A DNA stretch of 64,000 nt from 34-65-8 sp964516135 (lineage in GTDB: Bacteria; Pseudomonadota; Alphaproteobacteria; Sphingomonadales; Sphingomonadaceae), in NCBI GenBank assembly GCA_964516135.1, contig CAZEWN010000002.1, positions 1-64,000 on the forward strand, in the 5' to 3' direction. Of this stretch, positions 1 through 9,679 are shown piece after piece (within the stretch, counting starts at the first letter, position 1; every line of letters begins with the position of its first letter). The position numbers were made by a program, and so were the translations under genes. The notes under the pieces are model-generated. The model had not been told where the DNA came from, searched no databases, and was given only the letters and a program-made list of their open reading frames with translations.

Positions 1-41
1 CCACTCTGAATCACGTCTTCGTCTTCAATGCAAATTAATAG

Positions 42-2174
42 GTCCTGACCCTAGTAAGTGCACCGCCGTCCTTCGATCTCGAAGGAAATGTCGAACTATC
101 TTACGGCAATTTCGACGCCATGGTGGCCAAGGGTTATATTACCGGCCCGATCAGCGACACGATCGCGGCCAGCTTCGCGGCGGGCATCAACAAGCGCGAC
201 GGCTATCTCACGAACCCTACCACAGACGTAGATGTAAACGATCGCGACCGCTGGTTCACCCGCGGCCAACTTCTTTACGACAACGGCGACAACTTCACAT
301 TCCGCTTGATCGGCGATTACGACGAACTCGATGAAGTGTGCTGCGGTGTCGTCAACATCGAGCCATCGGCGGAAACGGGACTTATCGGCAACCTAGATGG
401 TGATCCGAACGACCTGGATATCAACCCGCCCGGCACCGAGCTCGACGATGTGATCTATAGCGATGTCGTCCCCTTCAACCGGGTCAAAAACTGGGGCGTG
501 TCGGGCCAAGCCGACTACGAACTCGGTGCGGTGACGCTGACGTCGATCACCGCTTACCGCGACACTTCGATCCGCGCAGACCAAGATGTCGATTTCACCG
601 CCGCGCCGCTCGCTTCGGGCGCCGTGATCGGCCAAGCCGATATCCGCACCTTCACGCAGGAGGTGCGCGCTGCTTCGGACTTCGACGGCTTCTTCAACTT
701 CCTGGTTGGCGGATATTACTTCAACGAGAAGCTCGATACCGCGGACCAGATCATTTACGGTCCGGCGTTTCGCGGTTTTGCCAACGGTCTGATCCAGGCC
801 GAATCAGGCGGTGCACTCAATGTCAACAGTGTAGAAGCGCTGCTGGGTGCCCAGCCGGGCACGTTCTTCGCCGCGGGTCAGGGTTTCTTCAACGAGTTCT
901 CGCAGGATAACAAGGCATATTCGATCTTCGGGCAGGTCGATCTCGAAATTGCTGACCGGCTGACCTTGACGCTGGGTGCGAACTACACCCACGATGCCAA
1001 GGACGTAACTTCAAGCGGCGTGAGCACCGATGCGTTTTCGAACGTCGATCTGAATGCGCCGCAATTCGCAGGATCCCGCCAGTTTCTCTTGCAAGCGGGC
1101 GGTGTTCCTGCCGGGCTGGCGGCATTCCTGGCAGCCAATCCGACAACGACCACCTTGCCCGACGGGATAACACCTCTGTCGGCTCTAGGTATCTCCGATG
1201 CGAACCCGTTCGCCGGACTGCGCGCGTTCCAGTTCCTCCCGCCGATCGTGAACATTCCGAACTCGGTGGAAGACGGCCGCTCGCGCGACAACGACTTGTC
1301 CTACATCGCCCGCGCCAATTTCGAAGTTACGGACACGTTCAATGCGTACATCAGCTACGCGACGGGCTTTAAGGCGACATCGTGGAACCTCTCGCGCGAC
1401 AGTCGTCCGTTCCCGGCCGATTTCGCATCGGTGCGTGCAGCGAACCCTGGGGTTGCAAACCTTCGCCCGGGCACACGCTTTGCGCTACCGGAAGAATCGA
1501 CAGTTTACGAGCTGGGGCTCAAGGGGAACTGGGATGTTGCGGGGGCGAACCTGACCATCTTCCTTCAGACTATCGAGGACTTCCAGTCAAACACGTTTGT
1601 GGGCGACTTCTTCGTACTCGCCAACGCCGGCGAGCAGGAGACCTTCGGTGTAGAATTTGACGGCTTCGTGCGGCCAACCGACGAACTGACCCTTTCGCTC
1701 GCGATGACCTATCTCGATGCGAAATATAATGACTTCGTCGGCTCGCCGGTCGGCGATCTGTCGGGCAAGCAGAGGGCAGGCGTCCACCCGCTCAGCGCGT
1801 CGTTCGGTGCGACTTGGGACAAGGAACTGCCGAACCTCGACCGCATTATCATTCGCGGTGACTTCCAGTATGAAGCGCCGGTCCAGATTCTCGATGGTCT
1901 GACCAACTTCATCGGCGATTCGGGGGACCCGGCAGCCGACTTCGCCGCTGCGCAAAATGAAGCGCGCCGGTTCAAGCGCGAGGTGAACAACCTCAACGCG
2001 TCGATTACCTATGCCTTCAGCATGGGGCTGGAGATTTCGGCGTGGGCTCGCAACCTCCTTGACGATCGTTTCATCACCACGATCTTCCCGGGCGTGGGCG
2101 GACAGGGAGAATCGATCTACGGATATCCCAACCAGCCGCGCACCTATGGCGTATCGGCGCGCTATCGCTTTTAG
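42..2174 (+). CDS. TonB-dependent receptor, 5'-truncated
   Basis: Outer-membrane beta-barrel receptor for energised uptake of a siderophore, glycan or other large ligand; the ligand cannot be read from sequence. The frame is open from about base 42 and gives roughly 710 residues ending in the outer-membrane C-terminal signature ARYRF. Barrel strands typical of sphingomonad receptors are present (ITGPISDTIAASF near the start, SYATGFKATSWN in the middle, SARYRF at the end). The signal peptide, TonB box and nearly all of the plug domain are absent. In this frame there are two stop codons just upstream (TAA then TAG at 36-41), and the first 40 bases are AT-richer and do not read as receptor. ATG 120 is an internal methionine, not a natural start. 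Either a disrupted gene or an assembly edge. Family call sure; intactness doubtful. Confidence 0.85.
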   Translation, partial: VLTLVSAPPSFDLEGNVELSYGNFDAMVAKGYITGPISDTIAASFAAGINKRDGYLTNPTTDVDVNDRDRWFTRGQLLYDNGDNFTFRLIGDYDELDEVCCGVVNIEPSAETGLIGNLDGDPNDLDINPPGTELDDVIYSDVVPFNRVKNWGVSGQADYELGAVTLTSITAYRDTSIRADQDVDFTAAPLASGAVIGQADIRTFTQEVRAASDFDGFFNFLVGGYYFNEKLDTADQIIYGPAFRGFANGLIQAESGGALNVNSVEALLGAQPGTFFAAGQGFFNEFSQDNKAYSIFGQVDLEIADRLTLTLGANYTHDAKDVTSSGVSTDAFSNVDLNAPQFAGSRQFLLQAGGVPAGLAAFLAANPTTTTLPDGITPLSALGISDANPFAGLRAFQFLPPIVNIPNSVEDGRSRDNDLSYIARANFEVTDTFNAYISYATGFKATSWNLSRDSRPFPADFASVRAANPGVANLRPGTRFALPEESTVYELGLKGNWDVAGANLTIFLQTIEDFQSNTFVGDFFVLANAGEQETFGVEFDGFVRPTDELTLSLAMTYLDAKYNDFVGSPVGDLSGKQRAGVHPLSASFGATWDKELPNLDRIIIRGDFQYEAPVQILDGLTNFIGDSGDPAADFAAAQNEARRFKREVNNLNASITYAFSMGLEISAWARNLLDDRFITTIFPGVGGQGESIYGYPNQPRTYGVSARYRF

Positions 2175-2200
2175 GTCGGCTGGATAGTCGAACAGACAAA

Positions 2201-2227
2201 GGGCCCCGTTTGCGCGGGGCCCTTTTT
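2201..2227 (+). terminator. Rho-independent terminator of the receptor gene
   Basis: A perfect 8-bp stem (GGGCCCCG / CGGGGCCC) with a 6-base loop is followed directly by five T residues. It begins 27 bases after the receptor stop codon and precedes the next gene, so it should end receptor transcription. Confidence 0.85.
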
Positions 2228-2292
2228 CGTTTGCGCGATCAGTTACTTTGTGGTGCCTATGACACTGCGACAATCACAGGGGGAGATGACGC

Positions 2293-2742
2293 ATGCACTG
2301 GATGATCCTGCCGTTCAAACGGTATGCCGAATTCACGGGCCGCTCGCGGCGGATGGAATACTGGATGTTCGCGCTCTTCAACGTCATCGTTGTCGTGGGG
2401 CTGGCCTTCGTGACCGGCGGCGCCGGTTTCCTAGCGGGACTTGCTGATCCGACCGCGACCGGGGCGGGCATTGGCGCGCTGTTCGGCGGGCTCGGCGTTG
2501 TGATCGTCCTCTATGTGCTGGCGGTGATTATCCCGAGCATTGCGGTTACGGTGCGGCGATTGCACGATCGGGACATGTCGGGGTGGTGGTACCTCGGCTT
2601 TTTCGTGGGGGGTTTAATCCCGTACATCGGGTTCCTGGTTTCGATCGCTTTCCTGGTGATCATGCTGCTGCCAGGGACTGTGGGCCCAAATAGGTTTGGT
2701 GACGATCCCAAAGGCGGGGTCGCGGTCGAGGTGTTCGAATAA
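2293..2742 (+). CDS. DUF805 family inner-membrane protein
   Basis: A 149-residue integral membrane protein of the DUF805 family, whose function is unknown. The family's N-terminal hallmark is present: an aromatic-rich segment followed by GRSRRMEYW and a first membrane helix (about residues 22-50). A second hydrophobic stretch lies around 60-80, a conserved charged loop VRRLHDRDMSGWW around 87-100, and a final hydrophobic stretch around 102-128. A purine-rich GGGGGAG lies 8 bases before the ATG. It is a single-gene unit after the receptor terminator, and its stop codon abuts that of the convergent ABC permease gene (TAA/TGA with no gap). The family is clear; no substrate or role can be assigned. 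Confidence 0.9.
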   Translation: MHWMILPFKRYAEFTGRSRRMEYWMFALFNVIVVVGLAFVTGGAGFLAGLADPTATGAGIGALFGGLGVVIVLYVLAVIIPSIAVTVRRLHDRDMSGWWYLGFFVGGLIPYIGFLVSIAFLVIMLLPGTVGPNRFGDDPKGGVAVEVFE

Positions 2743-5261
2743 TCAAAGCGCCCGGAGCGCCTGGGCCGGTTTCGCGCGCAACAGCGGTAGCGAACCGGCC
2801 AGCGCCACGGCGACGACGAACACGAGGCCCCCGGATAGCACTGCCACCATCATGCCCCAGTCGGGCAGCCAATCGAATTCGAACAGCTGCGTGATGACCG
2901 CCCAGGCAAGCCCGGCGCCGAGCAGCAATGCGACCCCAGCCAGCACCACCGCGAGCAGGGCATATTCCGCAAGTTGCATCAGGAGGATTTGCCCCCGGCT
3001 GGCGCCCAGCACGCGCAGGACGACGGTATCGTTCGTGCGCGCCGCCCTTGCCGCCGCGATCGCGCCGATCAGCACTGCGAGCCCCGCCAGCACTGCCACC
3101 GAAGCCGCGGCGAAGGTCGCGATGCCGACTTGCCCAAGAATCGTGCGGGCCTCGGCCAGCACCCCGCCCACCTCGATCACCGAACTCGACGGAAACGCGC
3201 GTACTAGGTCGCGCAGCAATGGGCCCGTGGCACCACTTTCGGGCAGATCGATCGTGGCGGCAAGGTTGTGCGGCGCATCGGCCAGGGTGTTGGCGCTGAA
3301 TACCAGCACATAGTTGAAGCCCATGCTTTCCCAATCGATCGTCCGCAGGTTCGCCACGCGTGCGGTGCGTTCGACGCCCAGCACGCCAACGGTGATCTTG
3401 TCGCCCACCTTGAGGTCTATTGCGGTGGCAAACTCCTCGTCGACCGAAACCAGCGGTTCGCCCGAATGGCCCGCGCGCCACCACGTGCCTTGGACCAGAC
3501 GGTTCCCCTCGGGCAATGCGTCGGCATAGGTCAGCCCGCGCTCGCCGCGCAGTGCCCAAGCGCCATCAGGGATTTCCTCCAGTTCCGACACGCGCGTCAT
3601 CGCGCCTTCGGGGCCGTAGGCAAGCACCGCGCCGCGCAGCGCCGGTACAGTGCGGATCTCCGCCTCCGGATGCCGCTCGCGCACCAGCGTCTCGAATGTG
3701 GTGACACGGTCGCGCGGGACATCGAGGACGAAATAGTCGGGCGCCTGCGCGGGCACGCTGCGCTGGATGTTACCGTCGATCGCGGACTGTATCCCGGCAA
3801 GGAGGACGAAGGCGCTGAGGCCGAAGCCGAGCGCGGTGACCAATGCCCCGGTCTGCGCGCCGGGACGATGAAGGTTGGCGAGCGCGTTGCGGACCAGCGG
3901 GTTTGCGGGGCGGGGTAGGCGCGCGGACAGGCGCGCGATGCCCGTGCCGAGCGAAGCGAGCAGCCCGAACACCGCTGCAGCGCCGAGCAGGAAACCGCCC
4001 GCGAGCAATGGCTCGCGTGAGGTCGCCAGCACAAGCACAGCGATCGCCGCGAGGCCGCCGAGCATCCACGGCAGCGCCGCCCGGTCACGCATCAGCGGGC
4101 TGATCCGCGCGCGCATCAGCGCCATCGCCGGAAAGCTGCGTGCGCGCACCAGCGGGGTCGCGGCAAAAACCAGCGCGATCAGCAGCCCGAAACCCGCTGC
4201 CAGCAGCAGCGCAAGCGGATCAATCACCACGCCTGTTCCAACCGGCAGCAATCCTTGCAAGGCAACCGCCAGCGCCGGCGTTACCAGCACCCCGACCAGC
4301 AGCCCGGCCATTGTTCCTGCGAGCGCCGCTGCGCCGATCTGCAGGGCATAGATACGGGCGATGTCGGCGCTGGTTGCGCCGAGGACCTTGAGCGTTGCGA
4401 TGCTCTGGCGCCGCGCCTCTAGGTAGGAAGTCACGCCCCCGCCGATGCCAATTCCCGCGATCACCAGCGCGGCTAGGCCGACCAGCGTCAGGAATTCGCC
4501 CATGCGCCCGACAAACCGGTCGGCGCCGGGCGAAGCGCGGTCGCGGCTGCGGAAATCAAACCCGGCCTCAGGGAAGCGCTCGGTGAGTTCATCCTCCACC
4601 ACTTCGGGATCGACGTCCGGGCTGAAAGCGACGCGGGTTTTGGACTGATACATCGCGCCCGGTGCGATCAATCCGGCGCGCAGCGGCACGTCTTCGGCCA
4701 CAATCACCGTCGGGCCGAGCTGGAAGCCTTCGGACAAACGATCCGGTTCGTCCGCGATGATGCCCGCAGCGACCAGTTCGGCCCCGCCAACGCGAAACCG
4801 ATCGCCGGTCGATATGCCCAGCCGGTCCATTGCCCCCTGGGCAAGCCAGGCCTGGTTGCCGGTGGGTGCGCCCGCCGTGCGCCCGCCTTCGAGCATCAGC
4901 GTGCCATAAAGCGGCCAGCGGGTGTCGACAGCCTTCAATTCGACGGGCGCGGCGGCGTCGCCGGCCACCGCCATCGCCTGCATCCGCGTGCCGTGGCTCA
5001 GTGTGCCATACTCGGCGAGCGCGGCGCGCTCCTCGTCGTTGAGCGAGCGCTGCCATACCTCGATCTCGAGATCGCCGCCCAGGATCACCTGCCCCCGGTC
5101 AGCCAGTTCGCCCTCGATCGCGGCGGTCAGCGTCCCGATCGCGGCAAGCGCCGCCGTGCCCAGGAACAGGCACACGACCAGCAGCCGCAAGCCCCGGAAC
5201 CGCGCATTGAGATCGCGCCGCGCAATGCGCCACGCCTGGCTCCAGGTGAGGGTATTGTCGT

Positions 5262-5265
<4 letters not shown>
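2743..5265 (-). CDS. ABC transporter permease, FtsX/YbbP-like
   Basis: An 840-residue permease subunit of the MacB/FtsX superfamily, resembling E. coli YbbP. One N-terminal membrane helix (about residues 25-45) is followed by a large periplasmic domain. A cluster of three helices begins around residue 260 (LTLVGLAALVIAGIGIGGG), and a second half repeats the plan, with the last three helices in the C-terminal 130 residues (ASVAVLAGLAVLIGAIAAA onward). The start overlaps the ATPase stop codon as ATGA, so the two subunits should be made together. The divergent TesA-like esterase beside it matches the classic ybbAP-tesA neighbourhood. Likely role: export or extraction of a lipophilic or envelope substrate, which has not been identified for the family. 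Confidence 0.9.
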
Positions 5266-5951
<686 letters not shown>

Positions 5952-5998
5952 CGGGCGCAAGTGGCATAGGTGGGGCTCACCTTCAAGGAGACTTGCCG

Positions 5999-6685
5999 AT
6001 GCCGCTTCCCCGTTGGTCGATCATCCTGCCCTTCGCGTTGGCAGCTTGCGGCCAGGAGGCGCCACCCGCGCAGCCCCGCGCCGAGGCTAGCGTGGCGGCG
6101 GAGCCAGCGCCCGTCAGCGGGCCGGAGCGGCGTGTGCTGGCGTTCGGCGACAGCCTGTTCGCGGGCTATGGCCTTGATGCCAGCCAGAGTTATCCCGCGC
6201 AGCTCGAGATCGCGTTACGCAGCGCCGGGATAAATGCGGCAGTCACGAATGCCGGCGTGTCCGGGGATACCAGCGCGGCGGGCCGCCAGCGGCTGGCGTT
6301 CACCCTCGACGCGCAGGAAAGCAAGCCGGACCTCGTCATTCTGGAACTGGGCGGCAACGATCTGCTGCGCGGCATCTCGCCCGATGAAACCCGCGCCAAT
6401 TTCGAGGCGATGCTGGGTGAGTTGCGTCGCCGCGACATCCCGGTGCTGTTGATGGGAATGCGCTCGCCACCCAATTACGGCCCCGAATTCCAGCGCGCGT
6501 TCGATGCGCTCTATCCCGCGCTGGCGGCAGAGTATGGCGTGCCGCTGGTGCCGTTCTGGCTGGAATCGATCTATCAGGACGCCAGCTTGTTCCAGTCCGA
6601 CCGCATCCACCCGACCGAAGCCGGCATTGCGCGGCTGGTCGACGCGACGGTCGACGACGTGCGCGGGGCGCTGCCGGCGGATTAG
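5999..6685 (+). CDS. tesA: TesA-type GDSL arylesterase/lysophospholipase, predicted lipoprotein
   Basis: A 228-residue SGNH/GDSL hydrolase that cleaves acyl esters or thioesters in the periplasm. Block I AFGDSLFAGYG carries the catalytic serine, GGNDLLRG is block III (oxyanion Asn), and DRIHPTEAG holds the catalytic Asp and His. The N-terminus has a short hydrophobic signal ending in a lipobox-like LAAC at about residues 15-18, so it is probably a lipoprotein rather than freely periplasmic as in E. coli. I chose ATG 5999 because AAGGAG lies 8 bases upstream and a start there puts the lipobox in place. Its stop overlaps the recF stop by two bases in convergent orientation. Divergent from the YbbAP-like exporter, the standard arrangement. 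Confidence 0.9.
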   Translation: MPLPRWSIILPFALAACGQEAPPAQPRAEASVAAEPAPVSGPERRVLAFGDSLFAGYGLDASQSYPAQLEIALRSAGINAAVTNAGVSGDTSAAGRQRLAFTLDAQESKPDLVILELGGNDLLRGISPDETRANFEAMLGELRRRDIPVLLMGMRSPPNYGPEFQRAFDALYPALAAEYGVPLVPFWLESIYQDASLFQSDRIHPTEAGIARLVDATVDDVRGALPAD

Positions 6686-7761
6686 GCGCGCTCCAGACGA
6701 CCCTCGCTGACCCGCCACACCGCTGCGTCGCGCTCGATCGCGGCGAAAGGAGCGCGTTCGGTGCCGGTCATCCATACTTGCGCACCGCTGGCGGCAAGCC
6801 GTGCGAACAGCGCCTCCCGCCGGACGGGGTCGAGGTGCGCCGCGACCTCGTCCAGCAGCAGCACGCTCGGCCGCCCGCGCGTGGCGAGCGTGGCATGGGC
6901 GAGGGTCAGCGCGATCAGCATCGCTTTCTGCTCGCCGGTCGAACATTCGGCCGCGGGCATGACCTTGCCGGCCATCGTAACGGCGAGTTCATCGCGGTGC
7001 GGCCCGGTGAGCGTGCGACCCGCCTGCCGCTCGCGGCGGCGGCCGTGCCGCAGCGCTTCGGCCAGCGCCGCGTGCTCCGCAGGGCCGCCTGGCTGGAGAT
7101 CGAGCAGGGGGAGCGCGAACGGTTCGCGCGGCAGAAGAGCCAGCTCGGTGTTCACCGCAGCTATGGTCCGCGCGCGCGCCGCTGCAATGGCCGCGCCGTG
7201 TTCGGCCAGATGTCGTTCAACCGCGTCGAGCCAGGCGGGATCGGGCTCGTCGTCGCCCGCCAGCAGCCGGTTGCGCTCGCGCAAGCCCGCCTCGTAACGC
7301 GCGGTATGGTGGGCGTGGGCAGGCTCCAGCGCCAATGTCATCCGGTCGACGAAACGCCGCCGCGCGCCAGCACTGTCGGTGAACAGCCCGTCCATTGCCG
7401 GGGTCAGCCAGCCGAGCGCGAGCCATTCACCAAGCCTGTTGGCGCTGGCCTGCGCGCCGTTGACCTGAACCCGTCGCCGCCCGGGCTGATCGGCGCGGAC
7501 GAAGGTGGCCAGGCGCACCGGCACGCCGTCCGCCTGTGCCAGGGAAGCGCCAACCGCGAACGCCCTGCCCCCCGCCAGCGGCAAGTCGGTCAGCGCGGCG
7601 CGTCGCAGGCCACGGCCCGGCGCCAGGAGAGATAGCGCTTCGAGCACATTGGTCTTGCCCGCGCCATTGTCGCCGATCAGCAAGTTGAATGCTCGCGCGC
7701 CATCGAGCGCGGTCTCGCGATGGTTGCGAAAAGTCGCAAGCGTGATCCGGTCGAGCGCCAT
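6682..7761 (-). CDS. recF: DNA replication/repair protein RecF
   Basis: A 359-residue SMC-like ATPase that loads RecA at gapped DNA with RecO and RecR. It has Walker A GDNGAGKTN near residue 30, the ABC-type signature STGEQKAML and Walker B SVLLLDEVAAHLD, the three hallmarks of RecF. I chose ATG 7761 because translation there begins MALDRITLATFRNHR, the family N-terminus. The longer frame upstream adds about 27 residues without similarity to RecF. The usual dnaA-dnaN-recF linkage is not seen here. The gene stands alone, convergent with the esterase. Upstream, about 220 bases separate it from the divergent small peptide gene. Confidence 0.93.
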   Translation of the reverse strand: MALDRITLATFRNHRETALDGARAFNLLIGDNGAGKTNVLEALSLLAPGRGLRRAALTDLPLAGGRAFAVGASLAQADGVPVRLATFVRADQPGRRRVQVNGAQASANRLGEWLALGWLTPAMDGLFTDSAGARRRFVDRMTLALEPAHAHHTARYEAGLRERNRLLAGDDEPDPAWLDAVERHLAEHGAAIAAARARTIAAVNTELALLPREPFALPLLDLQPGGPAEHAALAEALRHGRRRERQAGRTLTGPHRDELAVTMAGKVMPAAECSTGEQKAMLIALTLAHATLATRGRPSVLLLDEVAAHLDPVRREALFARLAASGAQVWMTGTERAPFAAIERDAAVWRVSEGRLERA

Positions 7762-7984
7762 CGGTGCCCCGCGCGATAGGGGTTGGGCCACTGAATCTCC
7801 ATGCCAAATCGGCGTTCGCCAACTGATGGGAAAAAATCCCAACCTTTCGCAAGGATGAATATCTTGTAGCTGGTACTGAGGGCCAAGAATGGCGGAAATG
7901 AGCCGTTTTCACGAGTTGGCACGCCCCCTGCAATGCATGTTTCGTCCCCAGGATCAGCCCAGGGATAGATGAAAGGAAGTTGAA

Positions 7985-8116
7985 ATGCAGTTCTTCGACC
8001 GTCTGAGTGGCCGCGTGGTTGCCGCCGTCTCCTCGTTGGCCTTCTCGGCCTTTCTGCTTGCCGCCGCGATCGTTCCAGCGAGCCCCAATTTCCCCGGCGT
8101 CGGCGTGATCGCGTGA
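7985..8116 (+). CDS. 43-residue single-helix peptide upstream of PspC
   Basis: A small gene encoding 43 residues: a charged amphipathic start (MQFFDRLSGR), a membrane helix (about residues 11-31) and a short tail ending in GVGVIA. A strong AAAGGAAG ribosome-binding site lies 5-6 bases before the ATG. Its stop codon overlaps the GTG start of the PspC gene as GTGA, suggesting coupling. I recognise similar short peptides beside PspC-like genes in sphingomonads only loosely and cannot name a function. A helper or partner of the PspC protein is the simplest guess; a leader peptide is the alternative. Confidence 0.65.
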   Translation: MQFFDRLSGRVVAAVSSLAFSAFLLAAAIVPASPNFPGVGVIA

Positions 8117-8331
8117 CCCGGCTGGAACGCAGCAAGCCTGCCGTCGCCCCGATGAGCAAATCCTTCCGGCTTGACCGGACCCGGGGAAAGCTCTGGGGCG
8201 TCTGCGGCGGGATCGCTAACTACTTCGGGATCGACGCCACGCTGGTTCGCATCGGCTTCGTTCTCGGCACGATCGTGGGCTTCGGCTCGCTGATCCTGAT
8301 CTATTCGGCGATTGCCCTGATCGCCGATTGA
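8113..8331 (+). CDS. PspC domain protein
   Basis: A 72-residue protein, almost entirely one PspC domain: the basic LDRTRGKLWGVCGGIANYFG motif, then VRIGFVLGTIVGFGSLILIYSAIALIA, a long hydrophobic hairpin that should sit in the inner membrane. PspC is the membrane sensor of the phage-shock envelope-stress response in enterobacteria; short stand-alone PspC proteins are common in alphaproteobacteria and mostly uncharacterised. Two starts are possible: GTG 8113, overlapping the previous stop (GTGA), or ATG 8152, which trims 13 non-conserved residues. Neither has a good ribosome-binding site, which favours coupling from the upstream peptide. Confidence 0.85.
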   Translation: MTRLERSKPAVAPMSKSFRLDRTRGKLWGVCGGIANYFGIDATLVRIGFVLGTIVGFGSLILIYSAIALIAD

Positions 8332-8357
8332 GGGGGCCCCGGTTGGGGCTCCCTCAA
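8328..8357. terminator. Bidirectional terminator hairpin between convergent genes
   Basis: An inverted repeat TTGAGGG-G-GCCCC, loop GGTT, GGGGC-T-CCCTCAA spans the PspC stop codon and the gap before the convergent SDR gene. Outer 7-bp and inner 5-bp stems are perfect with one mismatch between them. A short T-run (ATTTTC) follows on the plus side. Confidence 0.7.
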
Positions 8358-8362
8358 CATTT

Positions 8363-9145
8363 TCACATCGCCGAAATGCCGCCGTCGAGCTTGATCTCGG
8401 CCCCGGTCATGAAGCGACTTTCGTCACTGGCAAGGTAGACCACCGCATTAGCGATGTCGTCGGGCTCGCCGACGAACTTGAGCGGGATCTGCCGCGCCAG
8501 CTTCTCCAGCAACACCGCCCTGTCGATATTGTGGTGCCGCGCCGTGCCGTCGAGGATCGGCGTGTCGACGAACGTCGGGTGGACCGAATTGCAGCGGATC
8601 TGCATGTTATTCTTCGCGCAGTGGAGCGCGATCGACTTGCTCAGCATCCAGACCGCTGCCTTGCTGGCGTTGTAGGCGGGCATCGTGTCGCTCGCGATCA
8701 GGCCCGCGATCGAGCTGATGTTGACGATCGAGCCCGGCGCGTGCTCGCGCATCAGCGGCAGCGCTTTCTGGCAGCCGTGGAAGATCGAATCGACGTTGAT
8801 CGAAAAGCAGCGCTGCCAGTCCTCGAACCGGCAGGTCTCGATATTGCCGCCGACGCCGATCCCGGCGTTGTTGACCAGCACGTTCAATCCGCCGAGGTGC
8901 TCGCGCGCGGCATCGACCGCGACTTCCCATTGTGCCGGATCGGTTACGTCATGCGCGATGCCAAAAGCGGTGCCGCTGCCGAGCGTCTCGTCGATCGCGG
9001 CTGCGGTCGCGCGCGCGCCGGCACCGTTGATATCGGTGCACAGCACCCGGGCGCCTTCTTCGGCCAGCCGCCGCGCGTGTGCCGCGCCCAGGCCCTGCGC
9101 CGCGCCCGTTACCAGCGCCAGCTTGCCCGCACACCTTCCCACCAT
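8363..9145 (-). CDS. Short-chain dehydrogenase/reductase (SDR)
   Basis: A 260-residue classical SDR. The NAD(P)-binding TGAAQGLG motif lies at about residues 13-20, NNAG at 91-94, the catalytic serine in ISSIAG and the YNASK catalytic pair around residue 160. An Asp after beta-strand 2 (CTDING) predicts NAD rather than NADP. The sequence resembles cyclohexanol or hydroxysteroid dehydrogenase-type enzymes, but the substrate cannot be fixed. GAGGGAGA precedes the ATG. It lies three bases downstream of the NUDIX gene, so it is probably the last gene of the LemA-TPM-NUDIX-SDR run, although functional linkage to that run is unclear. Confidence 0.9.
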   Translation of the reverse strand: MVGRCAGKLALVTGAAQGLGAAHARRLAEEGARVLCTDINGAGARATAAAIDETLGSGTAFGIAHDVTDPAQWEVAVDAAREHLGGLNVLVNNAGIGVGGNIETCRFEDWQRCFSINVDSIFHGCQKALPLMREHAPGSIVNISSIAGLIASDTMPAYNASKAAVWMLSKSIALHCAKNNMQIRCNSVHPTFVDTPILDGTARHHNIDRAVLLEKLARQIPLKFVGEPDDIANAVVYLASDESRFMTGAEIKLDGGISAM

Positions 9146-9148
9146 TGG

Positions 9149-9679
9149 TCAGTCTCCCTCGATCATGCCGCCTGCCAAGAGGAGCGCGACACGAACGTCG
9201 ATCGCATGGCCCAGTGCACGGCGATCCGCAACGAATTGCGGCAGGTTGTCGAGGGCGACGCGGTGCACGGTGATATCCTCGTGCTCCGTCCCACCGCCCT
9301 GACCGACCTTGGTCAGCCCAATGGCGCGCAGCAGGGTGAAGCTCTCGCTGACCATGCCGGGGCTGGACATGAATTCGCCCAGGCTATCCATCCGCGCTGC
9401 GCGATAGCCGGTTTCTTCTTCCAGTTCGCGGATCGCGGCGGTCTCGGCACTTTCATCCTCGCCGCCATCGTCATCACCAATCAGTCCCGCGGGCAGTTCG
9501 AGGCACACCCGGCCCAGCGGCACGCGGAACTGTTCGACCAGCAGCACGTGCCCCTCGTCAACGGCGAGAATAACCGCCGCGCGGATGCCACGCGCACGGC
9601 TGACATATTCCCACCGCCCCTTGCGCTTGGCGGTGACATACCTGCCCTGCCAGACCACTTCCTCAGGCGCGTCATGCAT
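9149..9679 (-). CDS. NUDIX hydrolase, ADP-ribose pyrophosphatase-like
   Basis: A 176-residue NUDIX enzyme expected to hydrolyse ADP-ribose or a similar nucleoside diphosphate sugar. The Nudix box is visible around residues 65-92 (ending AAIRELEEETGY), preceded by the LPAGLIG segment typical of the ADP-ribose pyrophosphatase subgroup. The box contains an unusually acidic insertion (GDDDGGEDES) between the leading Gly and the REL-EE-G core, a few residues longer than the strict pattern. The start overlaps the stop of the upstream TPM gene by one base (TGATG). Confidence 0.88.
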   Translation of the reverse strand: MHDAPEEVVWQGRYVTAKRKGRWEYVSRARGIRAAVILAVDEGHVLLVEQFRVPLGRVCLELPAGLIGDDDGGEDESAETAAIRELEEETGYRAARMDSLGEFMSSPGMVSESFTLLRAIGLTKVGQGGGTEHEDITVHRVALDNLPQFVADRRALGHAIDVRVALLLAGGMIEGD

